Source: Varroa destructor
Taxonomy: Eukaryota; Arthropoda; Arachnida; Mesostigmata; Varroidae
Reading direction: 5' to 3'
DNA length: 64,000 nucleotides
Assembly: GCF_002443255.2 (NCBI RefSeq)
Contig: NW_019211459.1
Location: forward strand, 24,571,388-24,635,387
Shown here: positions 1-15,000 of the stretch, piece by piece
Layout: each line of letters begins with the position of its first letter
How positions within the stretch are numbered: position 1 is the stretch's first letter
Notes under the pieces: generated by a model
The model's input: only the letters and a program-made list of their open reading frames with translations
The model's database searches: none
Told to the model about the DNA's origin: nothing
Position numbers and translations under genes: made by a program

Positions 1-1417
1 TAATCTCGTACTGTGTTCGGATGCCAGCGTCAAGCTTCGTCGGTGGCAGTAACAGCGATGTTAGTTGGGATATACGTGTGCAGATGTTGTTCGGCGATCA
101 TACTCTGATTCGCTCGGCGGATTTACTCGAGCTCAACTGCCCTGCCACGTTCTTTTCCTGACCAGCTGGTAGCCATGCGTCCACCGACTGAGCGCAAAGA
201 TTCATTTGTGTCCGCGTCGTTATACAAGAATCGTAGCAGTAGTTGTATGTCGTTCACGTCGTGTCCAATATCGTACGCCCTTGTTGCTTTGTAGCTTCCG
301 CTGTTGCTGCTACCGTAGAGGCTGAACCAATGGCCGTCGCGATTTCAGCTGATTATTCGTTGTTCATTCTCGCCTCAGCTCACCGCTACCCTGAGCTTTC
401 TGGCTCATCATCATGCATTAATGGTGGGGCAAAATACCTTGGGGAGAACAGGAGAGAGTAAAAAAATCGAGGAAAACGCGGTTTGATCGTACCAACGGAC
501 CAAGGGGATGTTCCCTGACCGCCTGGCCCTGTCCTCGATAGCAGGCCTGGAAACTTGATGTGTTCTACGAATTGCTTCAGTGCTAGCAAAATAGGGCATT
601 CCCTTAGCGTTACAGAAAAACATTTACAGTAGTGTATGATGTATATATAGGCACTTTAAAGCACTGCATTGGAAAAGGTACCAACAGCAATAGCTAACAT
701 TTGGCGAAGTGCATGATCAAAGGACTTGAGGCCTCGGGGTCCGCAGTAGCCGCTCGACGTGCCGACTACGGTTGCATACAGCTGGACATATAACAATATT
801 ACGCGTTCAACCCGAACAGAAACGATGTAGGCCTTCGGATGCAATAGACTTTTCGAACCTGATTGTAACGCGCACCTTAGCCGACCGCCGACCGGAACAA
901 GCGCATAGGCAAGGAGTTCAGGGTGAAATTAGTGGAGATAGAAAATATGAAAAGGAAAAATAGAAGCAATTTATCCATCCTACCCCCCATCCCCGTCCCC
1001 GGCCTGACCCTGTACCCCTAACATTGCCGAAAGCATTTTCTTGCTCGCACACATACATTAAAGGTTATAGCTATTAGCTCTGCTACCCTCACTATGACAT
1101 ATATACCTACCAACATATAAGCATGAATATCACGATTATTGTTACTGGAACTTTGGCTACTTACGTTATTTAACGGCGTTTTAATGAACCCCAACGTGAA
1201 CAAGACGATAGACCGACAACGAAGCTGGCCAAACGCACAGAGACAACATCATATATTCCACATCACAATAAACATCTTTTCTGCATAAATCATCTGTTGG
1301 CGGCATTTGCGTCCACTTTTTTATACTGCCCAGTTTCGAAGTTATTATGACGCTCTTCCGATTTGTCCCTCTGTACTTCTGACGTAACAATTCCTTGCAG
1401 TGAAATAAATGAGAAAT

Positions 1418-1469
1418 TAACCGTACGATGGATAACAGCATTCTATTGCTGTTATCCATCGTACGGTTA
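1418..1469. repeat. Perfect 23-bp inverted repeat (hairpin)
   Basis: The left arm at 1418-1440 and the right arm at 1447-1469 are exact reverse complements over 23 bp, separated by the 6-base loop TTCTAT. The arms begin TAACCGTACG and end ACAGCA. Flanking bases do not pair. Such exact pairing in surrounding unique sequence is far beyond chance. It could be a young foldback element, a small-RNA hairpin or a replication or assembly artefact. Confidence 0.9.
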
Positions 1470-4400
1470 CGCTGACTCGATCGACGTAACATGACAGACT
1501 TCTTTATGTTTCGAGTTTTACGTTCGGTGTCGCCGTTAGACATAATTCTATCAGACAGACGGCTGGCTTCTGCCAGCACGAGACAGAATCTTTCTGTTTG
1601 TCTATCTGTAATGCCCCCATGTTCGAACCTAGACCACAACGTCTCTCTACAATTAGCAGGCAAATACGTTACCGAGGCACTGGCAACATAACAGAAGCTA
1701 GCATCTGCTTTATTAAGATCATAACGTTATTCCGTTGATGATAAACCCGCATTGAGTAATTAGACGATCAACAAAACGAACACTTATTTCATACCGTTGC
1801 GATCGCCCGCTTCAAAGCCGTTACCACGACGCCGATGATACGTCAAACACGGTTTCATAAACATATAATAGTAGAAACATCAGCGTCATAGATGACTGCT
1901 GCTACCATTCGCAATGCAGGATCGCGTTGTTTTTCGTTGCGCACACTTCGGCTTGTTACGGCCGGGCAATGGTCCAGTTTACTGCAGTGCTTGTACCCAT
2001 TATCGCGGACAATTAACTATAGAACAACAAGGGCCCTACACTGGGCACGTGTAGTAACGGATTGTTTACATCGCGTATTATTACGAACGCTAAGGGAAAC
2101 GACAAGACGCTGAGTTACGCTTATCGAGAAAAAAAAAAAATATATAATGACACAACGATAATTGCTGTCTTCAAAAAGCTGAACCCTAGTTAGTATGCCG
2201 CATGTCTCCTCGTCGATACCCTACAATCTGTATAAACCCTAATCGAATAGAGGAAAAATCATACAACGATCTCGTTATGTGAAAACGATGTTTAAAACTG
2301 CTTAAAACAGTACGGCCACAAGGTTTGATGGACATAAACGTCAATCGAAAATACGGTATGCCATTACGGGTATCGTCGGAGAATCCGGGAACGATCTCGC
2401 TCGACAAAAGACATCACAGTGTATGAGGGGCTTACGGTAGCGTTGTTTGCCACTCAGATTTCGGCCTGTAGCTTCGAACCGTATGCATCGTCCGTGTTAC
2501 TTGCGCAGGCTATCGTCATTTTTGTCATAGGGTGAATTTCTTCATGGCAGAAACTCAACGTCCATCTGTGCGTTTACATAACAATAAAAACACACTCGTT
2601 TGGAGCATTTCCGCCCCAAATGACTTGCTTTTTAAGTGTAATTTTTGCATAGAACGGGTTTCTAGAGAACATCATTAGATCGGTATAGACAATTGGATCG
2701 GTACCGTTATAGTATCATTCATCGATCGTGCGGCTGATAGCAGACAGCAACTGCACACTGCTTATAAACATTTGTCCAGGTTTTGGTTCACTGTTTCTGC
2801 TGCAGGCACAAAAAAAAAACTAGACGTTACTCAATCCGATATTACCTTTGCTCTCGGAAGACCCTCTGCGCCTCTACAGCCCTAGTAGCAGCTTCGTATA
2901 AATTTACTGGCTTCAAAAAGCAAGCCGAGTTACTGAATATAAGCCAATTTATACCGCTAGACACGCGAGAAACCTTCAACAATCAGAGTCAATGACGGCG
3001 ATGCGAAACCCGCCGTCCGTAAATCAGCAGAATACAGAGTAGTCCCGTAACGTAATAGTAGCATGACATTACGTATACAGGGCTATCGAATGGTACCGTT
3101 GCTGAGTGAACTAAGAGTGTATATGGGCCAGCCGCCTTTGTGTTCTCACTGTCTAATCACATAATTAAGTATCCATTCTATAATAGAATGCTCGTAGACG
3201 ACGTAACACGAGCTTCTAGATTCGTAGTGCACGAGTATAATATTAAAGAGAACGTTTTCTATATATTCACAGTATTCCCATGGGTTTTTTTACTCCGTCT
3301 ACATTCATCTCTCTCTTTGTGGCGGTGCTGTCGCATCAAGCCGATAAAATAAATATCTGGCAATAGTCGTTGTGCCGTTGTGTTATATAGGTTGTTGTAC
3401 GGAGACGAACGTCAGCTTTTTTGCTACTGTTTCATCACGAAGCGCGCTTCATCGCGGCTGAATAGCCGGACGGAGCTAAGCATGAACTGTCAAGACCACC
3501 GCCGTGACCGCGAATTATCACGCGCGCCATGCCCGCATCGACCATAATGATGAGGATGATGATAAGGGTTCTGCTCTTCACCGCTGCTACTGATGATGAT
3601 GATAATGTAGGCGCTGCTTTTCTTCTTACCGCCGTGCCTCTGAGACTCCTCGGTGCACTTCACTTTCTGATCCTATTTACTTTCATCAACGGCTCTGAGA
3701 CGCTGATGAGGAACATAATGGGGTGGCTGTGTACAGCAATGTAAACAGCGGCCGCTGCGGCGGCGATGATGACGACGCCGGCGATCCATTTAGTGAAGAG
3801 CATTATAAGTTCCTCCAGCGTTGACAGTCCTTGCCGCACTAACGGCAGTAGCAATAGCAGAAGCGTACGAAGCTACAAGCTACCCGCTATTTGTATATGA
3901 TAGGTGCATAGGAGCCTGTATCAATAGAAATATCATTCTGTAGCAATAGGTGGATAGGATTTAATAGTCGTCGTCGTCGTCTGCGGTTGCTGCCGATTTG
4001 TCGGCTCTGCCGTTCACTGCTGTTGGCGCTCCGATGTTGTTCGAGGTACAGAAAGATGAACAGCTCGTTCTTCAATACGCCGGTCTGATAGTGCGGACGC
4101 AACAGCACTTACTGATCCACAGATAGAGAATAAATAGATAGGAATTCTGGACGGTGGGTGCGCGACAACAACAGTAGCATTATGTATTAATAGTGGTATT
4201 AAATGAGGCAGCTTGAAAGGGTAAACGACGTGATGACAAACCTGCGCCCGGCGGCAATTAATTCCATACTATAATTCGAGAAAGTAGTGAAGATAACGAC
4301 TGTGACGTGAATTATCAACAACGGCAAAAATTATATTGTCACCGTATTGAATGGAAGCGTACAGATGCGCTCGAGGGGACGCTGTTAATGGTAGCCAATC

Positions 4401-4775
4401 TGATACTGAGACGTCGTCGCATGTGTCGTCGACAAGTACTAGCAGGCACTTTTGGATAAGCCCGTCCCGCGCAGTGTATTTGATTGAATAGGACCAGCAC
4501 GAGCGTTTAAGGGCGCAATTGGCAAAGTCGTAGAAACGTCTGTCTATGGGGTAGTGAGTTTCGTCATCAATTAGTGTTTATCCTATGCATCATTGAAAGC
4601 GAGCGTAGGGACGCAGTCCGGGTGCCAATTCGTAACCTTTGCTTCTTTCGTCAATTTCATAAAAGGAAGGATTCAAATCAACTTCGAGCTTCATACTCCT
4701 CAATGTAACATTGACAGAACGATATGGAAAGGGATGAAGTCAAGGCCGATGCTAGTACAGGACAGAAAATAGGTG

Positions 4776-4790
4776 TATATATATATATAT
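4776..4790. repeat. TA dinucleotide repeat
   Basis: A short uninterrupted TA run. Confidence 0.85.
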
Positions 4791-7700
4791 GACATGCTAT
4801 GCGTCGGATATAGCTTCTCCAGTTTTTCAATCAGTCGGCAACATCGAGTGACGATTTAAACCGAGCTCCCCGTCTAACGCTGTTCCGTCTATTCTTCTGT
4901 TTTACAGTCCTATTCAATAATACGCCGCCACAATGCGCCTATTTAGTACCTGGTCATCTCCCGATGATCGGGGATTACAGCGTCAGATAGGTCTGGCCGC
5001 TAGTGTCGATTCTAGAACTAGTAGGTATGGTGCGAATGCTAAAACAGGCAGACCGGCAATTGGACCGCTCCCTTAGCGATATAAATCAACGAAACGACGC
5101 ACGGGACCCACTCTTCCATGCGTCTTGTGCTCCCGCATGCGGGTTGCTAGTGCTGTTGTGCCGCTTCATAGACTGTTGTGTTTCTAGGATCAAAACTACG
5201 ATAGCACGTCGTTAAGACGAGGAGGCACAGCTCATCTTTCCCTGCAGCGTTGACGTGAACATATTTATACATATATAACGTAATTAAACTAGCATCTATC
5301 GTTTCCACGATTGGCCAACGTATATATACATGTATATATATGCAGGTTTCAATACAAATGTATAGGTAACTCAACCTTAGACAGAAGATCATTGAATTTT
5401 TGACCACTTGTCGCCATTTGCGTTCTCCTTGACCACATTGGGTAAATAAGCGTTTGAGCGCAAAAAAAGAAAAAGAATGATCATAATTCTCATCAGTAGA
5501 ACATTAAATTTATGTTAAATATTGACACTTGTCCATGTATGATAGTCGTAAATCTACGTTCAAGGGTAATTGATTGGATGTTAAGTGACCACGAAACCGC
5601 AGACGACCATGGTCTCCACAGAGGATGCTCCCACTCGACGTGCAACGTTGTACGAAGAGACGGCAGACGATTTCGTTCTCCGTGCAAAAACTGGTCGTCT
5701 GTTATCATCTCCCCAGTTCGATGGCGCTTGAGAAGACCTTGTTTGTCATCTTTGTCTTAAGCTAATCTCGAATTTGTATTCCTTCGCGCGAGCTTTTTTC
5801 AGACTTGAAGACAACTTCGACAGGCATCATCCTAGTGTAGCCTTCAGCTGCAGCGAGGTCCGCGCAGCTTTTCGATAATAAGCGCGATTCGAGAGACAGA
5901 CCAGTCAAATGGCTAGCCGAGCAGAGGCGGCCAGGGTGACAGAAGATGAATTCAAAAACCGCTAAAAATTATTGGATGTGTTCGTTGTTTTTCCATAGAG
6001 TGGTGGTATTTTTACGCCCGCTGCTGCTACCACTGCTGCTATTGCTCTCATTTCTGACAGCATCAGTGTGCGTAATTTTCAAAAGAATTATTGCGTCTGC
6101 TATTTCTATGATAGCTCGCCGTAAATCTAAGTGTCCATTCGTGACCGGCCCGGTGTGGATGTTGGCGACAAAATAACGATCATATCTACTGAAGGAAGCT
6201 GTCTGTGAATCGTGTATAGGACGCATTAGTAACAAGTTCGGAGGGGCACCGACACCCTGGTGATATCAAAATAACGCATCACATCAATGAAAACATGAGT
6301 GATGGGCTACCAGAAAAATGACGGATATCTGTGAGAAAGAGTCGATAGTAAGACAACAATACATTTATCAGTTCGTGCCAGCTCTATCTTCATTTGTGTT
6401 AAGCCTTACGTTGCGTGTATGAACACAGCTACCGAAATATGAATTTCAGGTGCTTGTCCTTTTTCCGCTCTCAAATGTTACCTCGTGAACATTCGATCGA
6501 GGCAAAGAGCTACGGCGGTTAACGAGACGCTATAGGTGCTTTTTGTTATCTAAACGAGAACTTTTCGATCCAAGCGCCCTTATCGGCCTTTTAATCTCGT
6601 TTTTTTAATTGTAGTTGCCACCATCTGCTCGATCGATCGACAAAGAAAGACAAGGATGACTCTATCGGCGATACGCACGGCAGAAATACAGCGTTAACCA
6701 TTGGAACACCACGAGATTGGCATGTTTACATTTTATGCTTCTATATGGATGCTGTTGGACGTATCAGAGCGTATTAGGGAACTACATAAAGGTTAGGAAA
6801 TGCGAAAATATACATGTCATGAACAGGTCGACTGCCCTATGAAGGACATAGGCACGAGCCTAGAACTCTTTCGTCACTAAAAAAATTCTCATCGCGCTGA
6901 GCTGCCCGAAATTACCAGTGGTCACGATTACATGAAAGTTAATATAGATCGTGTGTGGGCACGCTCAGACGGCATCGCCGTATTCAGTGAGTCGGTTACC
7001 GATTCAGTACCGGTAGGTTAAAGAAAACTTCAACTAAGTAGGGATAAAAATATCCTGATTGAGAACGTTCGCAGTTGATGATCGTTCTCGACATAATGTA
7101 ACAGTCGCATAATTCTTCTAGGATGTACGTATTTCTATGCATCTGTTGGTTCGGCACAAACCGAACGACTGCTGTGAGTGGCATGCTTGCCTGTAATTTT
7201 CATTGTACAATCTTGAATGAGACGATGTATATGTAACACTTCCATTCTACGATTCGTAGGCACTGCTATGACGAAATTTTAATCGATCTTCATGAAGAGA
7301 TCGTGTCGAAAAGTATCTACGTGCTTAAAATCGAGCCTCTGTAGACTACCAGCCCAGCTGATATCGCTAGCTATCTTTTATCAGTGCACTTTGCATGAGG
7401 ATACCCTGTTTCGTGTATTGACTACGAACAGACGACTGCTCTACTAACACTAATTGTGTCCATTATATAGTCAGATAGGACGGAGGTCATCGTCTCATTA
7501 GACTATGCTAGCTCATCTGGCATCTCGGCACCTCAGAGATGTAAATAAATGCACTCGCAACGTTTGCACCCATGAAGCTCAAAGTAGCAATGGTCAAAAC
7601 CCAACTGTGAAGCAATGATGTGCTCGGTGAACAAACGAGGGTCGAGTATCAGCTTTCCTCAAAGAATCATCAATGAACTTTCTTTCGCAGCGTCCGGCAT

Positions 7701-9983
7701 TCATCCTCTTATCATAACACGATTCGAGCAATGCGCTCAATGCTCTAGCTCAGGGCAGCATCTCTGCTGGTCGTCTGAAACTGCAGGCCTACTTTGGGCC
7801 TGCATCAGTCCTGCCGAAGCCGGCCAGCTGAGCTGCCGCCATTCTAACATCTCGGGCTTGTACCGCACTATTGCGCGTTTCACTTCCTGTGACCTCGGGT
7901 ACGATGACAACGTGCAGTAGGACACACGATATTAATATATCTGCTGGTTGCATCGATGCACCTCGTTACACCGTGCACTCGACGCTCCTCAACGCGGGTG
8001 GGGCCACAGCGAGAGTTAAGATCACTAGAGATCGAGGTAGAAAAGTGTTTACTGGCAAGCTGCTTTTACCTATACCAACATGTACATAGATGGGGAGATA
8101 AGCTTCACCAGGGTAATAGACAATCAAAGATACGCTTTTGAATACGCACATACTGTGAATGTGATAGATGGTGATTGCAAGCAGTTTTTGAAGAACAGTC
8201 TGATGAGAGCTTGACGACTGTATTTTCAACGGCGTCTTGAGTAAACCAAAATGGGTATTTATCGTGCTTACCAACTTCGTGGATATATTCAGGCGGTTAC
8301 ATCTATTCGCACTTACGCAACCCAATGAAATTTACAGGCCGATTCATAAACCAGATGGAAAATAAACCAGATACACCTTCCCAACTTTCATATCGACTTT
8401 CCGGAGATATACGACTTCACGCTCCTCAGATAATTCTTCAATCTCAATTAACTTGCAAACGTACGAGTAAACAAGCTTTTAACATTATCTCACGCACTTT
8501 TGATACGAAATTTTGCTTTGATTTGCATTTAGTGATGAACGACCAGGGCTTTCTGTTTCCTACCGAATCTTATCCGAAACCCTATATTCTGTAGAATATC
8601 GGCTTAAATTTGACCGCCGATGTATCGTCACAAAACGCTACAGGTCCCTAGTCCCGCTTCAGAACCCGTAGTATTAATTTAGTAAATTTGTAAATTGAAT
8701 GGCACACGCCCTGCTCTGCACAGTCAAACGGCCTCATGAAGAGTTGCTTTATAGCCATTGCCAACTCGACGCAGAAAAACGCCTGCTTCCTTTCGCAGTT
8801 CCGCTCTGCTCACCTGCGATGCTGAATATATTGACTTACATTAAACGTGGCAGGCGCGTGATACCATTTCATCGAATACTCGACAAGACTTCGCCTGCAC
8901 TGCCCCCTTCGTTGCGTCATTTGCTCAGAAACGGCTACGCCAGTAGAAGCGATACAGGTTGTCGGCAGCGACTACAGGGCCGGAACGACGCTGGGGAATG
9001 ATACCTTCCTAACGTTACGTTTGCACAACGTTGTCAGCGGCCAGCGTATGGAAGGAGAATTACGACGGTGCCGTATTGTATACTGGTATTCATTGATGTA
9101 CAGAAAATCCGTCGGCGGCAGCTGAAAGGCCGCGATTGCTACCATCGCTATTCTTACGGCAAGACAAAAAAGCTTGCTCCTAGCATATGTGAACGCGGCA
9201 TCGTTTGCGTTCGATCGTCCAGTTGCAATACCTCAGCGTTTTAATGTCTTCGTTGAAGTTCATGGGTTGTCTGCCGTGACATTCGTACAATGAAAGAGGG
9301 ATACAGCGGTATGTCTCTCAAGCAACGAAGGAACTGTTACATGGAGGAAATGGTGGATACATGGAGGAAAATCTACTCGAAAGAAACTTTTATGCACGTC
9401 CTTTTTGTTCGAAGAGAAAAATCAAATAAGCTAACTAAATTAGAATGCTATATAGCGTAATTGATGAAGCGTCGTCATGACGGACGGTCGGTGTGATGAG
9501 CGAGCAGTTCTGCGCGACCTGGTACCTCCAAGTGACTTTTTCACGTATCTATCACTGTGATAGGTACGCTCATATATACATTACCATGCTATGATTTGTT
9601 TACCTTATACATATATGTATATTATGACAAGTTTCCGCTTGCACTCATCCCGAAGCAAACCGGGATTACATCTCAACAATGGTCTTGGCTAGCGCTAATT
9701 GCGACTACAAATTTCCGATACGTCATGACCTGCTACGCACACGTGTATACGTTTGGTACGTACGGTATTACTATATGATGCCATTACCCGTCAGAACCCG
9801 ACAGGTTCTGGTTGCCAGTTCATTTAGTGCTGCCGCTTACTATTACGGACACCAATTCCGACACCTATTCATTTTTCAATTGCAACGGTAAAACCTGTAG
9901 TTATGGTGATAACTGCAGAATAGAAATAATACACTTCCGAGTAAAAATGGTAGAAGACCCCCCCATATGTCGTCACTGTCTCA

Positions 9984-10006
9984 CTCTCTCTCTCTCTCTC
10001 TCTCTC
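9984..10006. repeat. CT dinucleotide repeat
   Basis: About eleven CT units followed by a C-rich patch. Confidence 0.9.
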
Positions 10007-11833
10007 CCCCCCTCGACCCTGTCCCTTTAAACTTTCGCCCGCGCCGCTCCACCTCAGCCTGTTCATATATATGAAGCGCTTTTTCTCGCCTGCTCCTCCG
10101 TTGCTCGTCTGGCTTTAATTACTAGACGACACGCCAAGCACGCAAATAGCGACCGGCCATATTAAAGTGGAATTTAAAAAAAAACACGAACAGCGACAGC
10201 CATATCGGTAGCGGCTACAAACAACAGCGTTGACAGGAGACAACGACGCCGGCGTCAGCAACAGCGGCTGAAGCTGGCTATCTGCTATGACGCTACGAGT
10301 CTGTCGATTGAGTGAACACAGGTAGAAAGAATCACGTCGTTGCCGCACCAGCGTCTGGGACAGCGGCGGCACCGACTTCTCAAGGCGACGTCATGTAAAC
10401 ATATACGAGAGTATCAGAGTAAGTTTAGTAGCCGTCGTAGAATTACCAGTTTAACTAATGCATCAGTCTTGGCCGCTGTCTTCTGCGAGAGTGGCCGGAG
10501 TCATGCGCTGCTGTTCTAGCCGGCGTTCTTTCCACCTGTTTACATTACGATGCATCGCCAGGCCGAATGCGCATGGAGAGAACAGACGAGATTACGACAG
10601 TGTCGACGAAGACGACGATAGTCGCAAAGAACAACCGGTCGACGGCAGGACGCCTTACAGCCGAAAGTTCTTGTCAGTCAGGTAGCATCAAAAAGAGATA
10701 AATTCCGGTCAAGCGGAGATGACTGTAGCAGCAGAACGGCCGGACACTGACGGAAGATCACCGAAGGAGGAGGAAAAGACGTAGAGCCAACGGCGACTTT
10801 GTCTTTGGTAGGAGCGTTCGGTGTTCGGCAATCGCGCCACTGTCCCTGACGCCATTGTGCCCGGCGTGGCCGTGGTGCTGTTCGAGCAGCCAGTCAACTC
10901 TTCGTTGCGATTGCTGATGTTACGCGCGGCTAGGGTAGCGGCGCTAGTCGCCACCGTAAACCTCATCTGTCCGTCGATGTAGCGCCGCACACGCTCCCTA
11001 CAGGGCCATAACAATTAAAAAGGTCCCCGCCACAGACAGAATTTTCGCCGCTCTCCTGCTGTTGGCTTCGTTGAATCTGACGTGATGTAAAGCCAGTTAT
11101 GCTGATAATGTTGGAACTGCTAAGGATGTTGGGCATCGGGCATGATGGATGAATAAAGTCTAGGCGACTTTACAAGCGACCTGACGAACGTTGCCGATGA
11201 ACAGTGAGACACGTTATCATGTGGCTAACGTGACTGGAAATGAAATTTACCAATATGCCCCGAGTTCATGCTGTGACCGACAACTGTCGTTAAGCGTGAA
11301 TTATTTTTTAATTTTATTTTCTAGTAGAAGAATCCTCACTCTTATAAAAATGACTGCGCAGACATGTGTGAGTCGTTTTGATACTGATATAGTCCGCGAC
11401 ATCTCTCATACGTGGATACGAACTCTCAATGCATAGGTGTCCGTCTACCTTCTTCACGATATATCATTTCCATGATCCAAAACAAAATAAAAAGCAATTT
11501 CAATGTCTGATCAGTCTAATAGACTTAACAGCAAGCGAGATGGCGGCAATGGGTTCTTATGATATGCTCGATGGATCCAGTATGTTTCAATTGATTATTG
11601 TGTGAGATTTGCGACCACGACCTCAGGTTAGCATTTATACACTGAAGCCTAGCCTAAGGCTGTCTACTCCGACCTCCTCGCCTGGCTGCACTACCGGTTG
11701 TCTTCCTCATTTTCGTGGCGAGAGGCCGAAAGAAACGGCCAACTCAACGCTGATCTGGTTGTACGTTGAACTATCGGTACCATACTGACCGTTCAGGTTA
11801 GTGTCGCGCGAGGTGCGGAAGCGATTTAGCTAG

Positions 11834-12031
11834 TGCAGGCCGTCGCTCGGAGATCGACGAGTCCGCCAAGTCGAGGACCCCCCTGAGCAACCCTCGAGCT
11901 TCAAATCATTCCGGCTGGAGGCTGATGTTCAGCTCCAAAGTACGAAAAGAATGAGGGAAGCTGAAGAGCGCGAGACTAGTACCTCAGGCAGCTCAGGGAC
12001 TGCAGAACCCACAGAGCCAGTGGTCGAGTGA
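11834..12031 (+). other. GC-rich block with an acidic 65-codon open frame
   Basis: After a TAG at 11831 the frame stays open for 65 codons to a TGA at 12029. Its second half is highly charged, with a stretch like KRMREAEERETST followed by a Ser/Gly and Pro/Glu tail ending EPVVE. There is no initiating ATG near its start, and the CAG at 11836-11838 lacks a pyrimidine tract. The block from about 11640 to 12090 is richer in G and C than its neighbours. It could be a terminal exon, a gag-like remnant of a mobile element, or chance. I do not recognise it. Confidence 0.15.
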
Positions 12032-12090
12032 TGCAGCTGGCGGCGAGAGGACTTCCGCTCTGAGCTCGCCACTAGCTAGCAATAGGCTAG

Positions 12091-15000
12091 TGAGTGAATG
12101 AAGTCCAAGAGTAGTCCAACAGAATTGACCGCTAATCGAATTGGATGGTCCAGAAGGACTACGAACATCGACCGCATTTCAACACGTTAAAACATACGGA
12201 TTCGATGGTATCATGAGCTTAAAACCACGTACTTGATGGTGGTCACAGATTGTGGTTTAGGGCGTTCAAGCTGGTACTCTATCTGTGTATGTCTTAGTTG
12301 GTAGAGAAATACGACCAAACTAGCCCAATAAACAGCTTTGAATAACAGCAGCATAAGAGATAATTGATTGTTGCTTTGGGTGACAACTTAATGTTGTTGG
12401 TGTAACCGACATAACATGAGTTCTACATTAGCATAGTAAAGAAGTGTACCTGATGCGGCTGAACGGAACGGGAGACGCAATACTTTACTTGCTTATTACT
12501 CTTATATGATTAAATGTCACATTTAATAATTTAGGTCATTTGACGAACAATGTTTTTACACAAAAAAACGGCCTTTTTGCAAACCTTTCTTTAATTTAGA
12601 CCAGCCAAGATATTCGAAGAAGAAAAGCCAAATTAACCATGTCGATCTAAATCTAATAGATTTCTTCTTAAGGCCAAAGAGTCTGAACCCAATCGTAACG
12701 CGTTGTTTTTGCCAAACTCCTAGTTTCTGAAGTTCAAACAAAGTCCAGCTGATAAGAAGATAAACTTCGATGAACCTGTCAAAACCTACTGTTTCTACAT
12801 AAGACGACTCTGGCCAATATGATTCATTCTCGTATATAGTGATTCAAATCGATAATTAAAAGGTGACCAGTATACTACATTGCACTGCAGTCCAAAAGCT
12901 AACTGGAGGAATCTTGTTAGCCCAACAAATGGAAAACATGTTGAGTCTTTGGCAGTAAAGAGTCTTAGACAGTAAAGCAGGCCTTAAGACGTGCCTGCAG
13001 AAAAGATGCAGAGTATCATTTCTCGCAGAATACTAACCTTTTAATGCTAATTTAACTGAAAGTACTTTAAACAGCTTGACCTGTTTGTCATGTCGTACGT
13101 AGGGTACTTCTTTTTTTTTTTGGAATTTATTCTGTTCTTCCTAGGCCGGACCTCCACTTATCGATAGCACAGGGTTGACGCAGATATTTATCTTCGATGA
13201 AGCTCAAGTTGAAGTCGATTGCTTGAGTTAGGCTCTCGCTCCGATAGTTTTTTTCTAAACGGCTTTATGTTCTGAGCTCCATCGTTGATTGGAAATATAT
13301 AATACATCACATGAGCTAATGAGGTTGCCCCCCGTTGAACTCAACTATCCCAGCCTCATTTAAGCGTAACATTCCAAACGTTCTAGTACCCTGCAAGCTG
13401 TCGTTGTTTAAGCTGCTATAAATTATCACCTATCTTCTATAATAATTATGCACTATATCTTACGTGACACTATAAAATGGCCATCTTGCTTAGCAATTTT
13501 TCTATGTTCGAGCACTTACAGTAGCTGAGAACAAATTTCTGAGAGTATAGCTATAACATAATATCCGTGTGGTTTTGAAACATGACAACAGCTCTTTCAT
13601 GTGGCATCTTTTTTGACCGATAAGCTTTAAAAGGAATTGTGTACTTCATGACGTGCTGCTTCGTTTACTCCAGTCTTTTTCTTGCTTCCTCAGTGGTTTT
13701 ATCTGTTAGAGTAGTCTTCTCGCTGTCCCAAGAGATCACCACCTTCTAACTGCGCTTCCTGCGACGATGTAGATAGGACAGCGGCGATGCGAGTGGCAAG
13801 ATGTCGAGATTCACTAGGCCGAAATCGCGACAGAACAGGCACAGGAAAACAGTCGGCATTCGAGTTGCGCGCGCCTCTTTTTTGGTCTATGGCGTTCGTC
13901 CGCATCGTTGTTGGCTTTCATATGTCTCCATGTTAGTTTGTCCCGACATATTCGGTCTTTACAAAAAAAAAGTTCGCTTCGTTTAACGAACACAAGAAGC
14001 AAACAAGAAACCAGGGAGATATGTGCTGGCAACACTGATACAAAGAGCAGCGCGAGCAACTTCATGCATCAACAAGGTAGAGACATAAGGAAAATAACAC
14101 CATGAGCTCTATGTATGTACTGGCGATACGGTAAAAGCAATGGTACCTTTCTCTACTGGGACAGCGACGCAAACGTAACAGGAAAAAAAAAGCTCTTTGA
14201 TTTGTGGGTTTTTCTACACTTTGAAATGTAAACCCAGACGATCTGATCGGAGTTTACTGTACTAGCTGACATCCGCAATAGTCACCAGAGTGATGATACA
14301 TGAAGGAATAGCAGGATGTATCATATCAGCACGCTCACCGTCCCCAACGAAACGCTCCCGTCGTCTTCTAGTCAAATGGAACCGGCTTATTTGCAGCTCC
14401 ACTAGACTCAGCTGTATCTGTACGCACACAGGCACTAATTTACGTGTTGATTGCCGGTGAGTTCCTCGTCCGTAAGTTCTCGCTGTCGTGGACCACGATG
14501 ACCTTTCCTAGCTCGCAAACTCGTCGTTTATGAATAAACTACTATGGTTCATCAACCGAATGGTATACAAAAAACTGCGTAACTATTGATAATTGACATC
14601 GACATTGCCATACACATTGGTTCTATCTGTACGATAGTTAGTTCCTGGATCGTAATAGGGTCGCGAATCAGCCCGACGTTGATCAAGAAAAATCGACGAA
14701 AGATGAGTTCAATGGAAAGCGAATCGATGACGGAGCGAGAGGGAGAAAACCTGGGTCGACCCGTAGGCGACTTGGGAAAGGACAAAACGAAATGAAGAAA
14801 GAAAAATGAAATGTTTGGCCGCAGGACCGTTCCTAGCAGCGCTGCTGTATCTACTTCCTTTTAACACTTTCCAGGCTCTCCCCAACAGACAACGACATAG
14901 ATTCTCATAGCTGATCACCACCAATGCCTATGTAGCATCGATTGGTATGGGTCACCCAATACGTTCTCCAGCTCTGTTCTAGCTACTAATCCAGCCAGAC

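Larger units (their letters stand above)
1..11633. other. No supported gene
   Basis: Open frames are short and frequently interrupted. Apart from the hairpin at 1418-1469, I see GAT/CGT triplet runs near 3545-3605 and 3965-3985, a TA run at 4776-4790, a CT run at 9984-10006 and a somewhat GC-richer patch at 10100-11080 with no splice-flanked frame. If the minus-strand gene continues leftwards, this is intron or holds exons I cannot recognise. Confidence 0.5.

Noticed and set aside
1181..1663. 160-codon minus-strand frame spanning the 1418-1469 hairpin
   Set aside because: It runs through the hairpin and has no recognisable motif; a gene crossing a perfect palindrome here is less likely than a chance frame.
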